Assembly (NCBI GenBank): GCA_017475045.1
Contig: JAFVGH010000043.1
Location: forward strand, 1-64,000
Length of the DNA: 64,000 nucleotides
Reading direction: 5' to 3'
From: Fibrobacter sp.
GTDB lineage: Bacteria; Fibrobacterota; Fibrobacteria; Fibrobacterales; Fibrobacteraceae
The number at the start of each line of letters is the position of its first letter. The first letter of the stretch is position 1. This document shows, one piece after another, positions 42,283-53,700 of the stretch. The notes beneath the pieces are model-generated. The model was not told the DNA's origin, made no database searches, and saw only the letters and a program-made list of their open reading frames with translations. The position numbers and the translations under genes were made by a program.

Positions 42283-45200
42283 CTAGTTCATCCTATCCCA
42301 GGCTTCGAGGGTGAGGCGCTGGGTGCGGTATTCGCCGTAGGTGGAGAGTTCGGCGTCGCGGAGGACGCGGAAGGTTTCGCTGGGGTAATCGTCGCCCATG
42401 ACGGCTTTGGGGTCGAGGATGTATTCGAGGTCGCGACGGCTTAAGCCGTAGAGTTTTGCGAAGTAGGCGTCAAGTTCGGCGCGGAGCTTGGCACGGTGCG
42501 TGTCTTCGAAGACGATGGGCGGAATGGCGGCCGGGTCGAAGTCGGAGGCGGCGAGGGTTTCGATGTCGGAGCCGGTGGGCAGATCCTTATGCTGGGCAAG
42601 GATGAGCTTGCGGAGGTCCACGCTAGCGTCGTTCCAGAGAGCACGAGCCCATTCGACGATATCGGTAGCGGTATAGGTCAGGGCGAATACACGCGGTACG
42701 ATATAGTTAATAGCCGTTTCAGTGTAAGAGGATGGAGAAAGAACAGGAAGTTGCTTCAAATACCCATAAGTCAAATGAGTTCCACCAATTTTAGTTTTCG
42801 TTACATAATCACATACAAGGGAATTAACATTTGATATAAAGCAAGCGTTAAACAAAGAACTATTTGGCGAATAACAAACAGGCATCGTATTTGATGTTCC
42901 GGCAAATGGCAAAACAGTAAAGATACCGGTTCGACTATCAACAGATCGACATATATCTCTAAATCCCATCAAATACTTAGGACTGTATTCTCCGGCGACA
43001 TGCAATAGATTCTGTACAATATCGCAACTCTTGGCTGCATCGAGATACGACTTCTGCAAATTACCATCTTTTTCCGTCATGGAAAGATGCTGGCAGAGTT
43101 CTCGCAATCTCAGAGCATCTTCTTTACGCAATGCACCAACCACAGATGAATCTATACTGGTGGTTCGCAATACTGTTTCAGTATACGGCACCCAGTATTC
43201 GGGCTGGACAGCGAAATTCACATCAGCTTTCTGCTCAGCAGAGACGTCTTCGGGTTCCTTTTCGGCAAGAAACGTCGCCCAACGATGATCCATCTGGTGC
43301 ATCATCTTGGCTTCGTACAGCGGAAGCATCGGCTTGCCATCGGGGCCTTCGCCGGGAGCCTTCGCAAAGAAGTTACTTGCAGATGTCATGTTATACATCT
43401 GTTGGAAGGCGACATTCCACGGATTACCGTTCTTTTTATCAGCTTCGCGAACAAATACTCCTGCCTTACGGTATATCTTCTTCGCCAATTCAGCATCTTC
43501 CTGGCTTCGGAACACGGGGCACGTATGCGTATTCGGGTTAATCAAGTCAAAATCATCCGCCGTCATCGAGAAATGGCGTCGTTTGTCTTCGAGTTCGGGC
43601 ACGTTCTTGAGGAAGAAAGCAAAGTCGCCCGGCGTATTCCCGGCAGCAATCGTCAGCAAGCAGAACTTGAACATTCGGTGAACATTGGGGAATATGCCTT
43701 CCTTGTTTTCGAAGTCATAGAGACTACGCAACATTCCCTTGGATGCGATTTCACCAAAGAAATCCTTGGTCGAGTCGTCAGTCGCAATGCCCGACGGGCA
43801 CACAAACCCAGCTGTTCCCCTTTCATTGCGAAGATGCAAGTTAAGTTCCGCAAACTTTGAGTACAGATTTACCTTGCCGTATGATGTCAAGGGGAAACGT
43901 CCACTATTCCCATAGTAAGTGTTTTCAGCTTCAAAGGCATGCTTTCTTTCTTCATATAATTTGTAAATATGAGGTCTATCGATTTTCAGCTTGTCAATTG
44001 CAAGTTTACGCTCATTACCACTTAGCATAGCTATTTCTGGCAGAAGATTTGCAAAAAACTCTATCTCGCTTAATTGAGACACATCCCACGGCGGATTACC
44101 CACCACGCAGTCAAAGCCACCCTTGGCGAACACTTCCGGGAACTCCACCGGCCAATGGAAGAACGAGTATTCCTCGCTCAACTTGGCAGCAAGTTCACGA
44201 ATGCCCTGCTTGGTTTCTGCAAGGTCATTCATTACGTCGAACAGGTCACGACTAGTCGGCACATTTGCGGCATCGTTCTTCTTGGCAAAGAATGCAGCCG
44301 TATAGATGTCACAAGCGAGCTTATTCTTCACATAGACGCTGTCTTGCTGTAATTTCTCGTAAAGTTCACGTTTCCATTCTTCTGCCTTGATATCATCATT
44401 TGGCAAGGCTTCAATCTGTTTGGTCAGCGCCACCAGATGGTCATTCGTGATGGGGTTCTTCTTTTCGAAGGCGCTAATCTGTCCCTTGCCACCACGTTCC
44501 TTTTCATTTGACTTCTTGAGAGACGTGCATACGGCCTTGTCGTCGCCGGTAAGCGCCGTATATGCCGCCGATGGCATACCATTGTTCAAAACCTTGAGGT
44601 CGAATACGCCTACAATAGAGTTGCCCTGCTTGATATGGTGATTCAGGAACGAGAGCGGCTTGCCCGGTTCATAGCCTTCGAGCCAGAGCGCGGTGCGAGC
44701 CAGTTCCACGGCCATTTCATTCAGGTCCACGCCGTAAATGCAGTTGGTAATCACGTCGCGGAGCGCCTTGCGGTAGGTTTCGGCGGTCGCGCTTTCCCCT
44801 GTCTTTTCGAGACGCTTTTCGCTGATGACTTCAGCCAAGCGGCGGCTACCGGCAAGCAAAAAGTGCCCAGAACCGCTGCCAGCGTCAATCATACGAAAAT
44901 CAAGGATGGCGCGTTCGTAGTCCGGTTCACGGTTTTCCTTACGGGCAAGGTCTTCTTCGGCCTTGAGCTTCGCTTCGATGGCGGGTTCAAGAGCCGTCTT
45001 GATGAGGCTCTGCACAAGGCTTGCGTCGGTATAGTAGCTACCACTGAGCTTACGGGCGTTACCCTTGGTAGAACCGTCTTCGATAATGCCGTCTTCGTCG
45101 CCCACGCCCACGAAGCTGAACGTTTTAGCCAGTAAATCCACATGGGGCACAAGTTCCAACAGACTCTCGTAAACGGAGCCGAACTCTTCGGTGCCCATAT

Positions 45201-46458
45201 TACGGTAGTCAGTAAAGGTCTTCACGCCGTCGATATCGTTCCAGCGGAGCTGACGGATAGCCTTCATCAAGTGTTCGTTATCGAGTTCGCATGCATCCAG
45301 TAGCGGACACTGGTCAGCCTTGAATAGACCGCCAAGCGGCATCAAGTCCAGATTATCGTTGCCTTCCTGGAATGCTTTATAGACTACCTTCACGCCATGC
45401 CAGAGGTCGGTATAGCGGTCGGTACGGATAGCCTTCTTGGCGCGTTCGGCCAAGCGGTGGACGCTGTAGCCGGTCCCGTAGAGCCGATGGGCGTTGCGGA
45501 ATCTAGGTTCAAGTTCCGCGTCGGTGCCGGATTCGCTCGGATGGGCAAAAATCAGGCCGCGTTCTTCAATAGTGCTAAGGAAGAGGAATCGGTAAACTTC
45601 GCGAAGCAGCGCCTTGTAGAATACCTGAACGGTATAGGGCGCACCGTCCGGGCGCTTGCCTTCGGCAAGGGAGTTTAAAAGCACATTGTTGCCGGGGCCT
45701 TCGGTCTTGAGGAATCCAGCACCAAGGTATAGGAGCGCATTCGTGACGCCGGTACGCAGACCTTCGCGCACGCGCGTACCCTGCAATATGCCTTCGGTAC
45801 GCCACTGTTCCCACACGTTCACGCGGCTTGCCTGCATAAAGCACCAGAACGCCACGAAATCAGGATAACGGTCTTCCTTGAGGATAGATTCGATATTGAA
45901 CGAGAGATAGCTGGGACGGACAAGGCTTTCGCTGTCGCGGAGCAGGCGGAGTTCACGCCCGTTGGTGACAATCGCCCATGTGCAAGGTTCACTTGCGTTC
46001 AGGAACATCTGGGCAAGCGCATAGCCACTCTTCTTACGCGCGGTCACGCCTTCGATGGTAAAACGGGCGTCGGCCACGTCGAGCGAGAGGTCTGCAGGCA
46101 CAATAACAAGCGGAACACTCGGCGTCACGTAGGTCGTCACCGGGTATTTCACGCCGCCGATTACGGCTGGCTGTTCCTCGATAATACCGGTATAGTCGAG
46201 AGCGGTACCGAAAAGCTGGAAGACGAAATTCTTGAGACTGTCAAACGAGGCATTCTTTGACGCATATTCGGCGTAGAGCGCCCTCGCAATACTGAAGGCG
46301 CGGCTGGTCTGGTCGCTGAACTTGATTCCCGGAGGCAAGTTGTAGTCCTTTTCGGACTGGGCCGAGCACTTGCGCTGGGCAATCTGGGCGATACTGTCAC
46401 TTACAAAGAGGGAACCGACCAAGTCAATCGTCGAAAATTCAATCTGGTTCTTTTTCAT
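42283..46458 (-). CDS. N6-adenine DNA methylase, PglX/DrmMI-like
   Basis: 1391 aa. Motif I is DAGSGSGHFLLAGSRRL near residue 525 and motif IV is GNPPWD near residue 785 (the NPPW of N6-adenine enzymes). Between them and beyond are typical Eco57I/PglX blocks (GSYYTDASLVQSL, YGVDLNEMAVELARTALWLEG, FAGTSNTMPVCYSPNS-like target-recognition region). N-terminal 500 residues are the usual helical part. Length and layout fit DISARM DrmMI or BREX PglX. Its ATG overlaps the stop of the ATPase gene by 4 bp, so the two are coupled. It would methylate self DNA to mark it. Confidence 0.88.
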   Translation of the reverse strand: MKKNQIEFSTIDLVGSLFVSDSIAQIAQRKCSAQSEKDYNLPPGIKFSDQTSRAFSIARALYAEYASKNASFDSLKNFVFQLFGTALDYTGIIEEQPAVIGGVKYPVTTYVTPSVPLVIVPADLSLDVADARFTIEGVTARKKSGYALAQMFLNASEPCTWAIVTNGRELRLLRDSESLVRPSYLSFNIESILKEDRYPDFVAFWCFMQASRVNVWEQWRTEGILQGTRVREGLRTGVTNALLYLGAGFLKTEGPGNNVLLNSLAEGKRPDGAPYTVQVFYKALLREVYRFLFLSTIEERGLIFAHPSESGTDAELEPRFRNAHRLYGTGYSVHRLAERAKKAIRTDRYTDLWHGVKVVYKAFQEGNDNLDLMPLGGLFKADQCPLLDACELDNEHLMKAIRQLRWNDIDGVKTFTDYRNMGTEEFGSVYESLLELVPHVDLLAKTFSFVGVGDEDGIIEDGSTKGNARKLSGSYYTDASLVQSLIKTALEPAIEAKLKAEEDLARKENREPDYERAILDFRMIDAGSGSGHFLLAGSRRLAEVISEKRLEKTGESATAETYRKALRDVITNCIYGVDLNEMAVELARTALWLEGYEPGKPLSFLNHHIKQGNSIVGVFDLKVLNNGMPSAAYTALTGDDKAVCTSLKKSNEKERGGKGQISAFEKKNPITNDHLVALTKQIEALPNDDIKAEEWKRELYEKLQQDSVYVKNKLACDIYTAAFFAKKNDAANVPTSRDLFDVMNDLAETKQGIRELAAKLSEEYSFFHWPVEFPEVFAKGGFDCVVGNPPWDVSQLSEIEFFANLLPEIAMLSGNERKLAIDKLKIDRPHIYKLYEERKHAFEAENTYYGNSGRFPLTSYGKVNLYSKFAELNLHLRNERGTAGFVCPSGIATDDSTKDFFGEIASKGMLRSLYDFENKEGIFPNVHRMFKFCLLTIAAGNTPGDFAFFLKNVPELEDKRRHFSMTADDFDLINPNTHTCPVFRSQEDAELAKKIYRKAGVFVREADKKNGNPWNVAFQQMYNMTSASNFFAKAPGEGPDGKPMLPLYEAKMMHQMDHRWATFLAEKEPEDVSAEQKADVNFAVQPEYWVPYTETVLRTTSIDSSVVGALRKEDALRLRELCQHLSMTEKDGNLQKSYLDAAKSCDIVQNLLHVAGEYSPKYLMGFRDICRSVDSRTGIFTVLPFAGTSNTMPVCYSPNSSLFNACFISNVNSLVCDYVTKTKIGGTHLTYGYLKQLPVLSPSSYTETAINYIVPRVFALTYTATDIVEWARALWNDASVDLRKLILAQHKDLPTGSDIETLAASDFDPAAIPPIVFEDTHRAKLRAELDAYFAKLYGLSRRDLEYILDPKAVMGDDYPSETFRVLRDAELSTYGEYRTQRLTLEAWDRMN

Positions 46459-47726
46459 CTGAGTATTTCCGGGTTCAGCAAAAATTCAATCAGGTTCACG
46501 TGAAGGATTCCGTCCGTATCGCGGAATGTCTCGGGGATGTCGTTCTGGACGATGATTTTCGAGAAGAAATCCTTGGCGAGTTTTAGCGAATCGAGTTCCG
46601 CCTTGATTTTTTCGTCGGTGTTCATCTGCCAAGCCGACTGGATGTAGATACGCTTGTCGCCGTGGTTTACCACAAAGTCGATTTCCTTTTGGACCCTTCC
46701 ACCTTTATTCCTGTCAACAACGACACCCACATCTACCGAGTAGCCTCGCGAAACGAGTTCGTTATAGACAATGTTTTCCATCAAGTGACCGGAATCAATC
46801 TGACGGAAATTCAGTCGGGCATTGCGCAGCCCCACATCGGTAAAGTAATACTTGTTCGGGTAATCGAAGTAATGCTTGCCCTTGACATCGTAGCGCTTGG
46901 CCTCGCTTACGATAAAGGCATCCTTGCAATGTTCAATGTAATCGCTCACGGTGTTCACGCTCAATTTTTCGTTCTTGACGCTCTTGAGTGCATTCGTGAT
47001 ATTGGTCGGGTTCGTAAGGGAACTTATCTGGGAACTGAGATTATCCAGTATGTTTCCAAGAATGTCGGAACGCGCCACATTGTTGCGCTCCACGATATCC
47101 TTGATATAGACTTCATCGAAAAGCGATGCGAGATACTGCTTTTGCTGCTCCGAGTTTTTCAGTTTCAGCAAATAAGGCATTCCACCGTAAAGCATATAGG
47201 CGTCGAAATCGTCGCGGATATGCCCGGCCCTGTACCCGTGAAATTCGGCAAAGCTCAGCGGATAAACGTGTATTTGCGATGCTCGACCACGAAATTCTGT
47301 CGCGATGTCCTTGGAAAGCATCTTCGAGTTGCTGCCCGTGACATAGACATCCAGATTCTCATAGTCCTTGAGTTCGTTCAACAAATCGTAAACGGTGATT
47401 TCGTGCCCAGCATTGTCGGGATCCGGAACAGAATAGCAGAACTGGATTTCGTCGATAAACAGATAATACTTTTTACGGCGGTCCTTTATTTGCGATTCCA
47501 CGTATTCGGCAAGGACTACCGGGTTCCTGAACTTCGCGAACTTGCGCTTGTCCAGTTCAAGCATAATGATGTTCTCTGCCCTGGAGCCATTTTTCAACAG
47601 GTAGTCGTAAAAAAGATGGAACAGGAGCGTCGATTTTCCACAACGCCTGATACCTGTAATGACCTTGATCTGGCCATCCCACATGTAATCGACAATCTTT
47701 TTTAGATACCGTTCGCGATCAATCAT
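46455..47726 (-). CDS. AAA_14 ATPase with DUF4143, inside the defence operon
   Basis: 423 aa. ATG 47726 follows GGAGG. Walker A is TGIRRCGKST (residues about 25-34), Walker B is YYLFIDEIQ; sensor-like VTGSNSKML follows. The C-terminal DUF4143 nuclease-like region has RVQKEIDFVVNHGDKRIYIQSAW, with Gln in place of the usual acidic residue of ExK, so a nuclease activity is doubtful. The family is usually found alone; here it is locked into the operon by overlap with the methylase and 86 bp after the SNF2 gene. Confidence 0.85.
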   Translation of the reverse strand: MIDRERYLKKIVDYMWDGQIKVITGIRRCGKSTLLFHLFYDYLLKNGSRAENIIMLELDKRKFAKFRNPVVLAEYVESQIKDRRKKYYLFIDEIQFCYSVPDPDNAGHEITVYDLLNELKDYENLDVYVTGSNSKMLSKDIATEFRGRASQIHVYPLSFAEFHGYRAGHIRDDFDAYMLYGGMPYLLKLKNSEQQKQYLASLFDEVYIKDIVERNNVARSDILGNILDNLSSQISSLTNPTNITNALKSVKNEKLSVNTVSDYIEHCKDAFIVSEAKRYDVKGKHYFDYPNKYYFTDVGLRNARLNFRQIDSGHLMENIVYNELVSRGYSVDVGVVVDRNKGGRVQKEIDFVVNHGDKRIYIQSAWQMNTDEKIKAELDSLKLAKDFFSKIIVQNDIPETFRDTDGILHVNLIEFLLNPEILR

Positions 47727-47824
47727 TAAAGCCTCCATCCAAGCGACGCCTTGACTGAAAAGTTACGCCAAAAATGGCAAAAGAATTCAGACATAATATA
47801 ATAAAAAAGACTCGCCACAGGTCA

Positions 47825-50704
47825 TTATAGGTCGCCTCCGGGCACAAGCACATAACATCCAATCAAGTCCGCCGGTAGGCACGGTTCCACGGTCACGGTT
47901 CCGTAACGCTGGGCACTGGCAGAGCGGACACGCAGATGGTCTTCGGAAAGCACGGCACCGCGTCTTTGGGCAAGGTCCGCAAAAAGCCGGGTGTTATTCC
48001 GGTAAAAGTCAAGCGCACGCGCCACATTGTCACGAATAACGGATTCGCCAAGGTTTCCGGTTGGATTGCCTTCGAGCAACGCGTTTACGTCGCCGTTTTC
48101 AAGGATTCGAGGCTCACCAACCAGGTTGACAGCCACAGCCACGGCCTCCTCGGCCATCATCAGCTTGGGCGTATTCTTGCCAGTATTGCGCAACTGGTAA
48201 CGAACTCGGAGCAAGTAAATGGCGGTCAATTCCTTGACCGATTCGGATTCGTAGGCGCCCGAACGAGCCGCAATGTCGTTCTTGCCAGAAAGTGCGCCTT
48301 CCAATAGGTAGCTGGATAGACTTTCCACGATGGGGTTGGTGCGGTGAATAAAGGCGTAGCCTTGCGGTGGCGGGTACGCAAACGATATCTTCAGAGGCTT
48401 TTTCAGGTCCTTCTTGGGGAATGACGCCTGTAACTGGCTACGGATTTCGGGCGGCAAACTCTTGACATCGAGGGTAAAGGCGTGTTCCGAAGCACGTTCC
48501 TTCGCGGCATTCAAGCGCGTCGTCGCCACATCGAAGAACTTCTGCACATCTTCGGAGTCGCCAAGGGCATCCTTCGTCTTGTCCCATTCCGGCATGATTT
48601 CTTCGGGTTTCAAAGACTGCTGGCTAAAGATGGTGCGGTTACGGCGTTCCTTGTCGATGGCGCGTTGCCAGTTCTTTTCCACATTGTTCACATCAGTAGC
48701 GAACTCTTCGCCAAAATCAATCTCTAGCTGACCGTTCTTATCGGTAGCCACGTATTTCTTGAGCAGAGCAGCTTTCACGAGCGCCACGCGGATGTTGCCG
48801 TTGTCTTCGGGCACTGGGACAGAAATACCAAGGTCTTCCTTGATTTTTTCGGCCTTGCGGAGGATTACATTGAAAATCAGGCCGTCCACCGGATTGTCGG
48901 CACCGTAAAGCATGGTGCACCAGACATTCTTGCACTGCTGACCGAAACGGTCCACACGGCCTTCGCGCTGTTCGTGGCGAGTCGGGTTCCACGCCAAATC
49001 ATAATGAACGACGGCATTGAAGTAGTCCTGAAGGTTGATACCTTCGGACAGGCAATCCGTCGCCACGAGAATCGGGGAATCGGATTCAGCCAATTCTCGG
49101 ACCTGTTCTTCGCGTTCCTCATTGGTGAGTTCACCGGTAACGCACGCGACGCTGCACTTGGGGAACTCAGCCTTGAGCTGGTCGGCCACATAATGAGCCG
49201 TCGCGATATACTTGCAGAAGATGACCGGACGGTATGTGTCGCCCGTCTTCTTTACCATCTTGAGCATATCGTCAAGATGCTTGGCAAGGCACTTGAATTT
49301 AGGATCTTCCAGCTTGCCACTCAGGGATTCGGCCTTCGCTATCAGGCGCTTTACAGCCTCGGAGTCTTCAAGCACCGGGCTTACAAACTGGTCGTTGGCT
49401 TCGGTATCGTCTTCGCTGTCGTAGGTTTCGGTGATGTAGCCTTCCAAGAGAGCCGCATTTTCGGCGGTATCTTCGGCCAATTTGGCATTTTCTTCGATGC
49501 TGTTCAAGCGTGTTGTCAGGGCACTCTTGGCGGCAAGCGGACTGGACGAAATGCAGCGCAACAAAGCAAGCGTCGCGTACCACATCATGCGTCCCTTGAA
49601 TCCGTCGGTTATTTCGGCCCTGTTCGCAATATCCACGCAGTATTCGCGAACCTCGTTAAAGAAGTCGCCCCATTCACCCGTCAGCTTGTAGGTGATTTCC
49701 TTGGTTTTGCGGTCAGGGAAAGCGGCCTTGCCGGGATAGTTCATCACGTCAATTCGGCGGCGCTGTACCAGATGACGGCCCAAGTCTTCGCGGAGCTTCA
49801 TCTTTTCGCTGGAAGAGTGGTCCACAGACAGGTCGTCAAGCCCGGCATATTCCTTTTTCAATAGCGAAAGAAGGTTGTTGAAGGCGTGTTCGTCGCCGGA
49901 ATGCGGCGTTGCCGTCAAAAGGATGATATGGCGATCCTCGTTCGCAGCCAAGTCCTGCAACAGGGAGAATCGCAACTGTCGGCCACCGCCCACGCAACAG
50001 GTATGAGCTTCATCGACCACCAACATTGCATCGTCGATATGGGTCTTGAACCAGTCGCGGTGAGTGTCGCTCTTGATATAGTCCAGCGAAATGACCGCCG
50101 CCGGGTAGTGTTCAAAGAACTGTTCCGTCTTGCTGACCTCCTTTTCGAGGTTAGCAATAGAACGCGCCGTGATACCGACGGCGTCGATATTGAAGTGTTC
50201 CTTGAGTTCCGTCACCCACTGGGTTACCAGATGAGGCGGGCAAAGAACGACAAACTTGGAGATTTCACCGCGTTCGTAGAGTTCCTTCACGATAAGGCCA
50301 GCTTCAATCGTCTTACCGATACCTACGTCATCGGCAATCAGCAAGCGCACAACAGGCATTTTTAGCGCCATCAGGAGCGGAACCAGCTGGTAGCTTCGCG
50401 GTTCAAAGGCCAAATGGCCAAAACTGCGGAACGGCCCGGCGGCATTCGTGAGCTTTAGCTTCAATGCATCGCGGAGCAGCTTGGCGGATTCAAAACGCCC
50501 GATGTCGGTCGTATTCGGAGCCGGGAATACGGCACTTTCAAGTCTCGTATCCTCGATGGACGGCATGATAACCTGAGTTTCATCGTCGGTTCCCCCAAGT
50601 GGACGGAGCTTGATACAGTCCTTCAGGTCGCATGGTTCCACGACCCATTCGCGGCCACGCACTTTGACAAGGGAGCCTAAGGGGAAAATAACAGAATCAG
50701 CCAT
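47825..50704 (-). CDS. SNF2-family helicase, DrmD-like
   Basis: 959 aa. Walker A LIADDVGIGKTIEAGL (near residue 125), DEAH box in VVDEAH (near 230), LLTATPHSGDEHAF, and the C-terminal helicase motif NPTRHEQREGRVDRFGQ (near 578). The N-terminal strand-rich part (SVIFPLGSLVKVRGREWVVEP) and the C-terminal 350 residues match the layout of class 1 DISARM DrmD and related translocases. It should track along DNA using ATP. 25 bp after the giant helicase. Confidence 0.85.
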   Translation of the reverse strand: MADSVIFPLGSLVKVRGREWVVEPCDLKDCIKLRPLGGTDDETQVIMPSIEDTRLESAVFPAPNTTDIGRFESAKLLRDALKLKLTNAAGPFRSFGHLAFEPRSYQLVPLLMALKMPVVRLLIADDVGIGKTIEAGLIVKELYERGEISKFVVLCPPHLVTQWVTELKEHFNIDAVGITARSIANLEKEVSKTEQFFEHYPAAVISLDYIKSDTHRDWFKTHIDDAMLVVDEAHTCCVGGGRQLRFSLLQDLAANEDRHIILLTATPHSGDEHAFNNLLSLLKKEYAGLDDLSVDHSSSEKMKLREDLGRHLVQRRRIDVMNYPGKAAFPDRKTKEITYKLTGEWGDFFNEVREYCVDIANRAEITDGFKGRMMWYATLALLRCISSSPLAAKSALTTRLNSIEENAKLAEDTAENAALLEGYITETYDSEDDTEANDQFVSPVLEDSEAVKRLIAKAESLSGKLEDPKFKCLAKHLDDMLKMVKKTGDTYRPVIFCKYIATAHYVADQLKAEFPKCSVACVTGELTNEEREEQVRELAESDSPILVATDCLSEGINLQDYFNAVVHYDLAWNPTRHEQREGRVDRFGQQCKNVWCTMLYGADNPVDGLIFNVILRKAEKIKEDLGISVPVPEDNGNIRVALVKAALLKKYVATDKNGQLEIDFGEEFATDVNNVEKNWQRAIDKERRNRTIFSQQSLKPEEIMPEWDKTKDALGDSEDVQKFFDVATTRLNAAKERASEHAFTLDVKSLPPEIRSQLQASFPKKDLKKPLKISFAYPPPQGYAFIHRTNPIVESLSSYLLEGALSGKNDIAARSGAYESESVKELTAIYLLRVRYQLRNTGKNTPKLMMAEEAVAVAVNLVGEPRILENGDVNALLEGNPTGNLGESVIRDNVARALDFYRNNTRLFADLAQRRGAVLSEDHLRVRSASAQRYGTVTVEPCLPADLIGCYVLVPGGDL

Positions 50705-50729
50705 CTTAAATCCTTCAATTCATCAAAAG

Positions 50730-53700
50730 TTAGAGTTCGTCAGTATCGCAACCGGGGAACTTATTCCTATTCTGCATTATGGCTTGTTCCCATTCTTCCG
50801 GGGTATTACCGATAACGATAAAGCGGTAGCCTTTGGCATCAAGATACTCTCGCAAGGATGTTTCCGGCTCATCGGCCAAGAGCACCAGACGAGAAGCCTT
50901 CCACATAGCCAAAACCGTATAGGCGCCGTTATTGATAGCCTTATTGTAGGCATCCGGTTTTACGCAGAAAATCGAGTCCAGAATGTCATCGAGCGACTTG
51001 GCGTGTTCATCTTCGCGGACGGTTGCTTCTGCCTGAGTTTCGACCTTTTCAGCCGTGGCGTTAGCGAGTTCGACCAGAATCTTGAGCGAGTCTTCGTCAT
51101 GACGGTCAATGACGCTATGCTGGGGCTGGTTATAGTAGCTCAAAAGGCATCTGTAGCACCCTGCCACGCAGCGTACTTCAAGCTGTTTTGCCTGTTCGAG
51201 ATCGTTCAGTTCATCGACAGACTTTGGCGAAGGTCCTCGACTGGGGTCTTCAGCCGCACTATTCCACGAGAAGTGCATAATCGAAAGCGCACGACGAGCA
51301 ATTCGGCCAATCGCCTCGCCATTGCGCAACAGTTCTGTCAGAACACCGGCTCCGCCTTCGGAAGCCTCGTAGAAAAGCAGACTCGTACATTCCTTCTCGT
51401 TAGGCATCTGCTTTACGGAAAGTTCGGACTGTTCAATCTGGAACTCCTCTTCGATGGCTCGCTGTAGCGCGGAGGCAACCGTCGCCATCGTCGTTTGGGA
51501 ATAGGGAGCCGTATCAAGCAAGCCACGCTTGGGTTCATAGACCAGAATGTTTTTAGTGTCTTCGACAAACGGCACAATACGTTGCGGCTGGACCTTGGAA
51601 TTTTCCTTGTCGTCCTGATCCGGCACATCCGTATCGCCGGGGTCGGTTTCCCAGCGGCCCGTCATCGGGTTAATATCAAATCCCTTCACGGACATGTTCT
51701 TGCGCTTGCGCCAACCGAGGTTAAGCATCCACAGCTTGGCATTTGGACCGTAAGTCAGTTCACCGACACAGTCGCCATCCAGCATCATCTTTGACTGGTT
51801 ATAGCAAAGAATACCCTTGTCACTGGCAAAGCGGTACACCATCTGAAGGTCGTATCCCTTGCGAAGGCGTTCTTCCTCGTTTGCCGAGATTCGCGTACTG
51901 GGTTTGGTTTCAACGGTCTCGATCTTGTAGAGCGAATCTATCGTCGTTCCGGCGGTCAACGGCTGACCGCATTTTTCACAGCGTTCAGCGTTCACGCTCA
52001 CGTGCCCATAACCGCAACGGTCACAAATCACCATCGTCTGGGTGGCAAGCTTGTCCGTCGCCGTCGCCTGGCCGTTACCGGAGTTCAGCTTTGCCTTAAA
52101 CACCTTGTAGCGGCGACCTTCGTGGTAAATGATGCTCTGGGGACCAAATTCGGATATGGCAAGGAATCGTGGACGGCTCACCATAGATCCGGCGTCATCT
52201 TTCTTACCGGCAAGATTGCCTCTGACCGACGGAATCCACGCCATCAGCGGAAGGCGCGGGAAATCATAACCGGGAAGGAAGCCCTGGCTTGCCAGATAAC
52301 GATAGGGGTAAAAATCATTGTTCTTGTTGGCTGATTTACCAATCAAGACATTCAGCTGCTGGCTGGCATCGAAGTAGCGCCTCTTAGCTCGTTCACGTTC
52401 AATGGCCGTTATGCTGAGGCTCTGAACAATCTTATCGGAATCCGCCATCTGTTTCTTGATAGACCGCAACAGAGTGCGCCAACTGTCAAAGGCGGCGTTA
52501 AAATCCTTGGCAACATCGTCAATGACCTTATCGACGTAGTCATCCTGAACCCAAGGCTGTTTCTGTTCGTCTTCGGAAAGAGCCTTGCGAACATCGGCCA
52601 AAACGTTCTTGGCTTCCTTTTTCGCAGCCTGTTTTACGCGTTCGTCGTTGATTCGTTCCAGCAGGTCTTTTCGAATTTCAAGGCGCAAGCCGGATTCCGG
52701 ATCCATCACGTTGTCATAGATGCTCTGACCCAAACCGTAATCGAGTTCCTGAAGCCAGATTGCGTGAATATGGCTCGTTATCAAGTCCTTGTTCGTAATG
52801 TCAAGCGTAGGTGCGTTGACAATACCGGATACCATATCGGTTCGCTTCTCAAAGAACCACTGGTCATGGGGACTCATAGATGAGCTATAGGTAATCACCA
52901 GAGCTGGTTGGCCACTACGCCCTGCACGTCCACTACGCTGGGCATAGTTGCTCGCCGTGGGCGGCACGTTTCGCATATAGACTGTGTTCAGGCTGGAGAT
53001 ATCTACACCCAGCTCCATCGTAGGAGAACAGTAGAGAACCGGCAAACGCTTCAGCTCAATCCCCGGATTTTCCTCTTTCCATTCCTCGATATCTTTTTTG
53101 GTAAACCTAAACTGACGTTCAAGTTTCTTGCGGTCTTGGGCATCCACCTGGGCGGTATGTTCATGGGCGTTGTAATCAAAGACATAGCAGCTTTGATTGT
53201 CGATTGCTGACTGCACAAGCGCATCCTTGACGTTCCTATAGACTGCTCCGAAGTATTCATTTTCTCGGATACCGGCGTTAGAAACATCCGGATTTCGACC
53301 AGAATGCCATTCCATGGTATTGGCATGCAACTGCCAGCCATCAGGTGTCCGGTGAACAATATCGGCGGAACGCGCTATCTCGAACGCTGCTACGACAACA
53401 TCGCGAATCAGGTCTGCACTCCCCTTCGCCTTAATCTTGGCTTCAGCCGGAGTTCCGGACCATATACCAGAATTCTTGATTGCCCTAGAAATCTGGGAGT
53501 TCTGGGCCAAGGAAACCGTCGTATAGTCACGCCTACCTGCGCCACGTGTCTGCTTACGGCCAGAATCGTCAACGTAATTGAACCCATCGGGCTTCTCGTT
53601 ATAAGCGAAACCCCACTTTTCAAGCAAGTCAAGATAGGATGATTCCAGAACCTTCTGCTGTTCACTTCTGTTCAGATAGAACGAATCCACGCAGAGCTGA

